Assembly: GCA_964601355.1 (NCBI GenBank)
Contig: CAZRNB010000074.1
Location: 1-14,880, forward strand
DNA length: 14,880 nucleotides
Reading direction: 5' to 3'
DNA from: CAZRNB01 sp964601355
Lineage (GTDB): Bacteria; Planctomycetota; Phycisphaerae; Sedimentisphaerales; Anaerobacaceae
How positions within the stretch are numbered: the stretch's first letter is position 1; the number at the start of each line of letters is the position of its first letter. Positions 11,663 through 14,880 of the stretch are shown piece after piece. The position numbers and the translations under genes are program-made. The notes under the pieces are model-generated. The model worked only from the letters and a program-made list of their open reading frames with translations, had not been told where the DNA came from and did not search any database.

Positions 11663-14600
11663 ATGAAACGCAAAATGGTAACAATTGACGGTAATGAAGC
11701 GGCGGCTTATGTAGTCCATGCCACAAACGAAGTTATTGCCATATATCCGATTACGCCAAGCTCAGCTATGGGCGAGATTGCCGATGCCAAGACGGCAAAA
11801 GGCGAATGTAATATATGGGGAACAGTTCCCTCGGTTACCGAGATGCAGTCCGAGGCCGGGGCGGCTGGTGCTGTCCACGGCGCTTTGGTCAGCGGTGCTT
11901 TGACTACCACCTTCACTGCTTCGCAGGGACTTTTATTGATGATTCCCAATATGTACAAAATAGCCGGCGAGCTTTTGCCGACCGTCTTTCACATCTCGGC
12001 CCGCTCATTGGCCTGCCAGGCACTTTCAATATTCGGCGACCATTCCGATGTGATGACCTGCCGTGAAACAGGTTTTGCACAGCTTTGTTCCAGCAACGTT
12101 CAGGAAGTCATGGATTTTGCGCTCATTGCTCAGCAGGCAACATTAGCCTCGCGGATACCTTTTCTGCATTTCTTTGACGGCTTTCGTACCAGCCACGAAG
12201 TTCAGAAAGTTGAAGAGCTGACGTTTGATGATATGCGTGCGATGATAGACAATGAGCTCGTTGCCCAGCACAGGGCGCGAGCGCTTACGCCTGACAGACC
12301 AATGATAAGCGGCACCGCCCAGAATCCCGACGTTTATTTCCAGGGCCGCGAGACGGTGAATAAATATTATTTAAATATGCCGGGGATTGTCCGGGAGACA
12401 ATGAATAAATTCGCAAAGATAGCTGGTCGGCAATACCACTTATTCGATTATGTGGGTGCAAAGGACGCAGAAAAGGTCATCATTATAATGGGCTCAGGTG
12501 CTGATACGGTTCATGAGACGGTCGAATACCTGGTTGCAAAAGGCGAAAAAGTCGGGCTGGTTAAGGTTCGGCTGTTCCAGCCGTTTAGCATAGAGGACTT
12601 CATTAAAGCGCTTCCGATAACGACAAAGAAGATAGCGGTGCTCGACCGGACGAAAGAGCCTGGGTCACTGGGTGAGCCTTTGTATTTGAATGTCCGAACC
12701 GCCGTTGGAGAGGCGATGGGTAAAGGCGAAGCACCATTCGAGAATTATCCATTGACCGTTGGCGGTCGATACGGCCTCGGCTCAAAGGATTTCACACCGG
12801 CTATGGTCAAGGCGGTATTCGATAATCTGGATGCAGCAAAACCAAAATATGAGTTCACCGCAGGCATTATCGAGGACGTGACAAATACGAGCCTTGAGGT
12901 TGATGAGTCTTTTGAGATTCCGAGCAAGGACCTTTTCCGTGCCATGTTCTATGGTCTTGGCTCAGACGGAACGGTCGGCGCCAACAGAAACTCGATAAAG
13001 ATAATCGGTGAAGAGACGGACAATTACGCCCAGGCTTACTTTGTTTATGACTCGAAAAAGGCCGGCGCCGTGACCGTATCACACCTGCGGTTCGGAAAGA
13101 AAGAGATTCGTCGGCCTTACCTTATTACAACTGCCGATTTTATTGCATGTCACAACCCGGCGTTTCCGGAGCAGTTTGATATGCTTTCGCCGGCACGGCA
13201 GGGGGCTACTTTCCTGATGACAACTCATCCGGGAGCCAAATCCGATGAAGTCTGGGACAGCCTGCCTTTTGAAGTTCAGAAGCAAATCATAGATAAAAAG
13301 CTAAAATTTTATGTAATTGATGCGATTGGTATTGCCCAGGAGCTTGGCCTTGGCGGCAGGATTAACGTTATTATGCAGACGGCGTTTTTTAAGATTAGCA
13401 ATATTATCCCTCTTGAAATTGCTGTCGGAGCCATCAAAGACGCGATCAAAAAAACCTACGGCAAAAAAGGCGAGAAGATTATCCAGATGAATAATGCCGC
13501 CGTTGATGCCGCGATTGATAAAATCCACGAGGTTAAGATTCCGGATAAAGCGACCAGCAGGAAAAGGATGCGGCAGGTTGTGCCGGATGATGCTCCGAAG
13601 TTTGTCAGAGAGGTTACCGCGGAGCTTATGGCTTTTCGCGGCGATAAGCTGCCGGTCAGCAAGATGCCGGACGACGGCAAGTTCCCAATGGGCACAACCA
13701 GGTTTGAGAAACGCAACATTGCCGTTGATATTCCCGTCTGGGAGCCGAACGTTTGTATACAATGCGGTACGTGCTCTTTCGTTTGTCCACATGCAACGAT
13801 ACGTATAAAGGCTTATGACCCGAAATATCTTAAAGATGCTCCCAAAACATTCAAGAGCGCAGATGCCAAGGGAAAGGAATTTGCAGGTATGAAATTCACC
13901 GTCCAGGTAGCTCCGGAGGATTGCACCGGCTGCGGCGGATGCGTGCAGGCTTGTCCTGCTCAGGAGAAGGACGAAAACAAAAAGCCTACCGGACGAAAGG
14001 CTATCAATTTGTCACTTCAGGAACCGCTGCGAGAGGCGGAGAGAGAAAACTATGGGTATTTTCTCTCGATACCGAACACCGACCCGAAGCTCTTTAAGAC
14101 TGCAAGCGTCAAGGGCAGCCAGTTGATTGAGCCTTTGTTTGAGTACTCCGGCGCCTGTGCCGGCTGCGGCGAAACACCTTACGTAAAGCTGCTGACGCAA
14201 TTGTTCGGCGACAGGGCTTATATCGGAAATGCGACCGGCTGCTCGTCTATTTACGGCGGCAATCTGCCTACGACGCCTTATACAACACGTGCCGATGGCC
14301 GTGGCCCGACGTGGAGCAACAGCCTTTTTGAGGATGCAGCAGAGTTTGCGATGGGAATGCGGCTGACAGTTGATAAGCTCAAAGAACGGGCTTTGACGCT
14401 GCTTGATAAGGTTACTGAAAAAGGCTGCGTGAAGAAAGACCTGGCTGAGCAGATTCGACTGGCGACTTTGGCCAACGACCCGTCGCAGGAGGCAATTGAG
14501 CAGCAGAGGACACGCGTTGAGGAGCTTAAAAAACAGTGCAGCAAGAGTAATTGCGCCGAATGCAGGGATCTGCTGGATTTGGCCGATTTTCTCGTTCGCA

Positions 14601-14880
14601 AATCGGTATGGGCTATGGGCGGCGACGGCTGGGCTTATGATATCGGATACGGTGGTCTTGACCACGTCCTGGCAAGCGGGGCCAACGTGAACGTGCTTGT
14701 TCTGGATACAGAGGTTTATTCCAATACAGGCGGGCAGATGTCGAAATCCACGCCGAGAGCAGCTGTGGCTAAATTCGCCGCTGCTGGGAAACCCGCTCCC
14801 AAAAAAGACCTCGGATTACTTGCTTTTGTCTATGGCAATATCTATGTCGCTAAGGTGGCGATGGGCGCCAACACCAATCA
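11663..14880 (+). CDS. nifJ: Pyruvate:ferredoxin (flavodoxin) oxidoreductase, 3' end outside the window
   Basis: Oxidatively decarboxylates pyruvate to acetyl-CoA and CO2 and reduces ferredoxin or flavodoxin; cytosolic, uses TPP and three [4Fe-4S] clusters. 1072 codons are visible of a usual 1170-1200. The start is the ATG at 11663 with AGGAG 5 nt upstream. The N-terminal domain shows IYPITPSSAMGE; the gamma-type domain follows. Two ferredoxin clusters are complete: C698-C701-C704-C708 and C754-C757-C760-C764. Proximal-cluster ligands C832, C835 and C860 match the spacing of the Desulfovibrio africanus enzyme; the fourth would lie past the edge. TPP-binding GDGWAYDIGYGG (D988) and YSNTGGQ (N1021) are present. 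All domains are fused in one chain, as in anaerobes. Nothing suggests damage. A nitrogen-fixation role is not implied by the symbol. Confidence 0.97.
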   Translation, partial: MKRKMVTIDGNEAAAYVVHATNEVIAIYPITPSSAMGEIADAKTAKGECNIWGTVPSVTEMQSEAGAAGAVHGALVSGALTTTFTASQGLLLMIPNMYKIAGELLPTVFHISARSLACQALSIFGDHSDVMTCRETGFAQLCSSNVQEVMDFALIAQQATLASRIPFLHFFDGFRTSHEVQKVEELTFDDMRAMIDNELVAQHRARALTPDRPMISGTAQNPDVYFQGRETVNKYYLNMPGIVRETMNKFAKIAGRQYHLFDYVGAKDAEKVIIIMGSGADTVHETVEYLVAKGEKVGLVKVRLFQPFSIEDFIKALPITTKKIAVLDRTKEPGSLGEPLYLNVRTAVGEAMGKGEAPFENYPLTVGGRYGLGSKDFTPAMVKAVFDNLDAAKPKYEFTAGIIEDVTNTSLEVDESFEIPSKDLFRAMFYGLGSDGTVGANRNSIKIIGEETDNYAQAYFVYDSKKAGAVTVSHLRFGKKEIRRPYLITTADFIACHNPAFPEQFDMLSPARQGATFLMTTHPGAKSDEVWDSLPFEVQKQIIDKKLKFYVIDAIGIAQELGLGGRINVIMQTAFFKISNIIPLEIAVGAIKDAIKKTYGKKGEKIIQMNNAAVDAAIDKIHEVKIPDKATSRKRMRQVVPDDAPKFVREVTAELMAFRGDKLPVSKMPDDGKFPMGTTRFEKRNIAVDIPVWEPNVCIQCGTCSFVCPHATIRIKAYDPKYLKDAPKTFKSADAKGKEFAGMKFTVQVAPEDCTGCGGCVQACPAQEKDENKKPTGRKAINLSLQEPLREAERENYGYFLSIPNTDPKLFKTASVKGSQLIEPLFEYSGACAGCGETPYVKLLTQLFGDRAYIGNATGCSSIYGGNLPTTPYTTRADGRGPTWSNSLFEDAAEFAMGMRLTVDKLKERALTLLDKVTEKGCVKKDLAEQIRLATLANDPSQEAIEQQRTRVEELKKQCSKSNCAECRDLLDLADFLVRKSVWAMGGDGWAYDIGYGGLDHVLASGANVNVLVLDTEVYSNTGGQMSKSTPRAAVAKFAAAGKPAPKKDLGLLAFVYGNIYVAKVAMGANTN

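Noticed and set aside
14012..14665. 217-codon minus-strand frame inside nifJ
   Set aside because: It is antisense to intact PFOR cluster-binding and TPP-domain coding sequence and has no recognisable domain.

Overview
The window looks like a scaffold from a Planctomycetota genome, probably Phycisphaerae-like and metagenome-assembled. This placement is inference. It rests on secreted subtilases carrying dockerin or PKD domains, a YacP-type NYN protein beside housekeeping genes, a large pyruvate:ferredoxin oxidoreductase typical of anaerobes, and intergenic spaces packed with short-period repeats. A run of exactly 100 N (5780-5879) is a scaffolding placeholder inside a tandem repeat.

Layout. 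1-87 (-) is the 5' end of an unidentified gene. 330-1676 (-) is aroA (shikimate pathway), closed by a strong intrinsic terminator. 1960-2940 (-) is pyrB and 3078-3605 (-) is pyrR, an apparent pyrR-pyrB unit with its own promoter. 3942-5714 (+) is a secreted subtilase-like protein with a C-terminal dockerin and no recognisable catalytic Asp, preceded by a promoter and a possible 29-codon leader ORF. 5715-6366 is a repeat island holding the gap. 6367-7662 (+) is pyrC. 8015-8343 (+) is a decayed hicBA toxin-antitoxin pair behind an intact-looking promoter. 8356-8829 (+) is an NYN/YacP-like nuclease. 8839-11106 (-) is a complete secreted subtilase with two PKD domains and a Big-like domain. 11107-11662 holds two divergent promoters, an insertion-like element with an apparent target duplication, and an octamer array. 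11663 to the window end (+) is nifJ, a full-length-type PFOR cut by the window edge.

Function. pyrR, pyrB and pyrC belong to UMP synthesis and its regulation, and aroA to aromatic amino acid synthesis. PFOR links pyruvate to acetyl-CoA and reduced ferredoxin. The two subtilases are exported and may act in polymer degradation or surface processing.

The most unusual signal is a class of DNA arrays built on an exact 7-nt period. The words drift gradually and switch to their reverse complement at the array centre without losing phase. The whole 140-bp pyrR-pyrB spacer is 20 such heptamers. A near-identical inverted copy lies after pyrC, differing by exactly one heptamer. Similar arrays sit in frame inside aroA and pyrC, in the 68-bp tandem repeat at the gap, and upstream of hicBA. 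An 8-nt-period relative lies in the nifJ leader. The paired inverted copies flank pyrR-subtilase-pyrC, so inversion between them would place pyrC directly upstream of pyrB.
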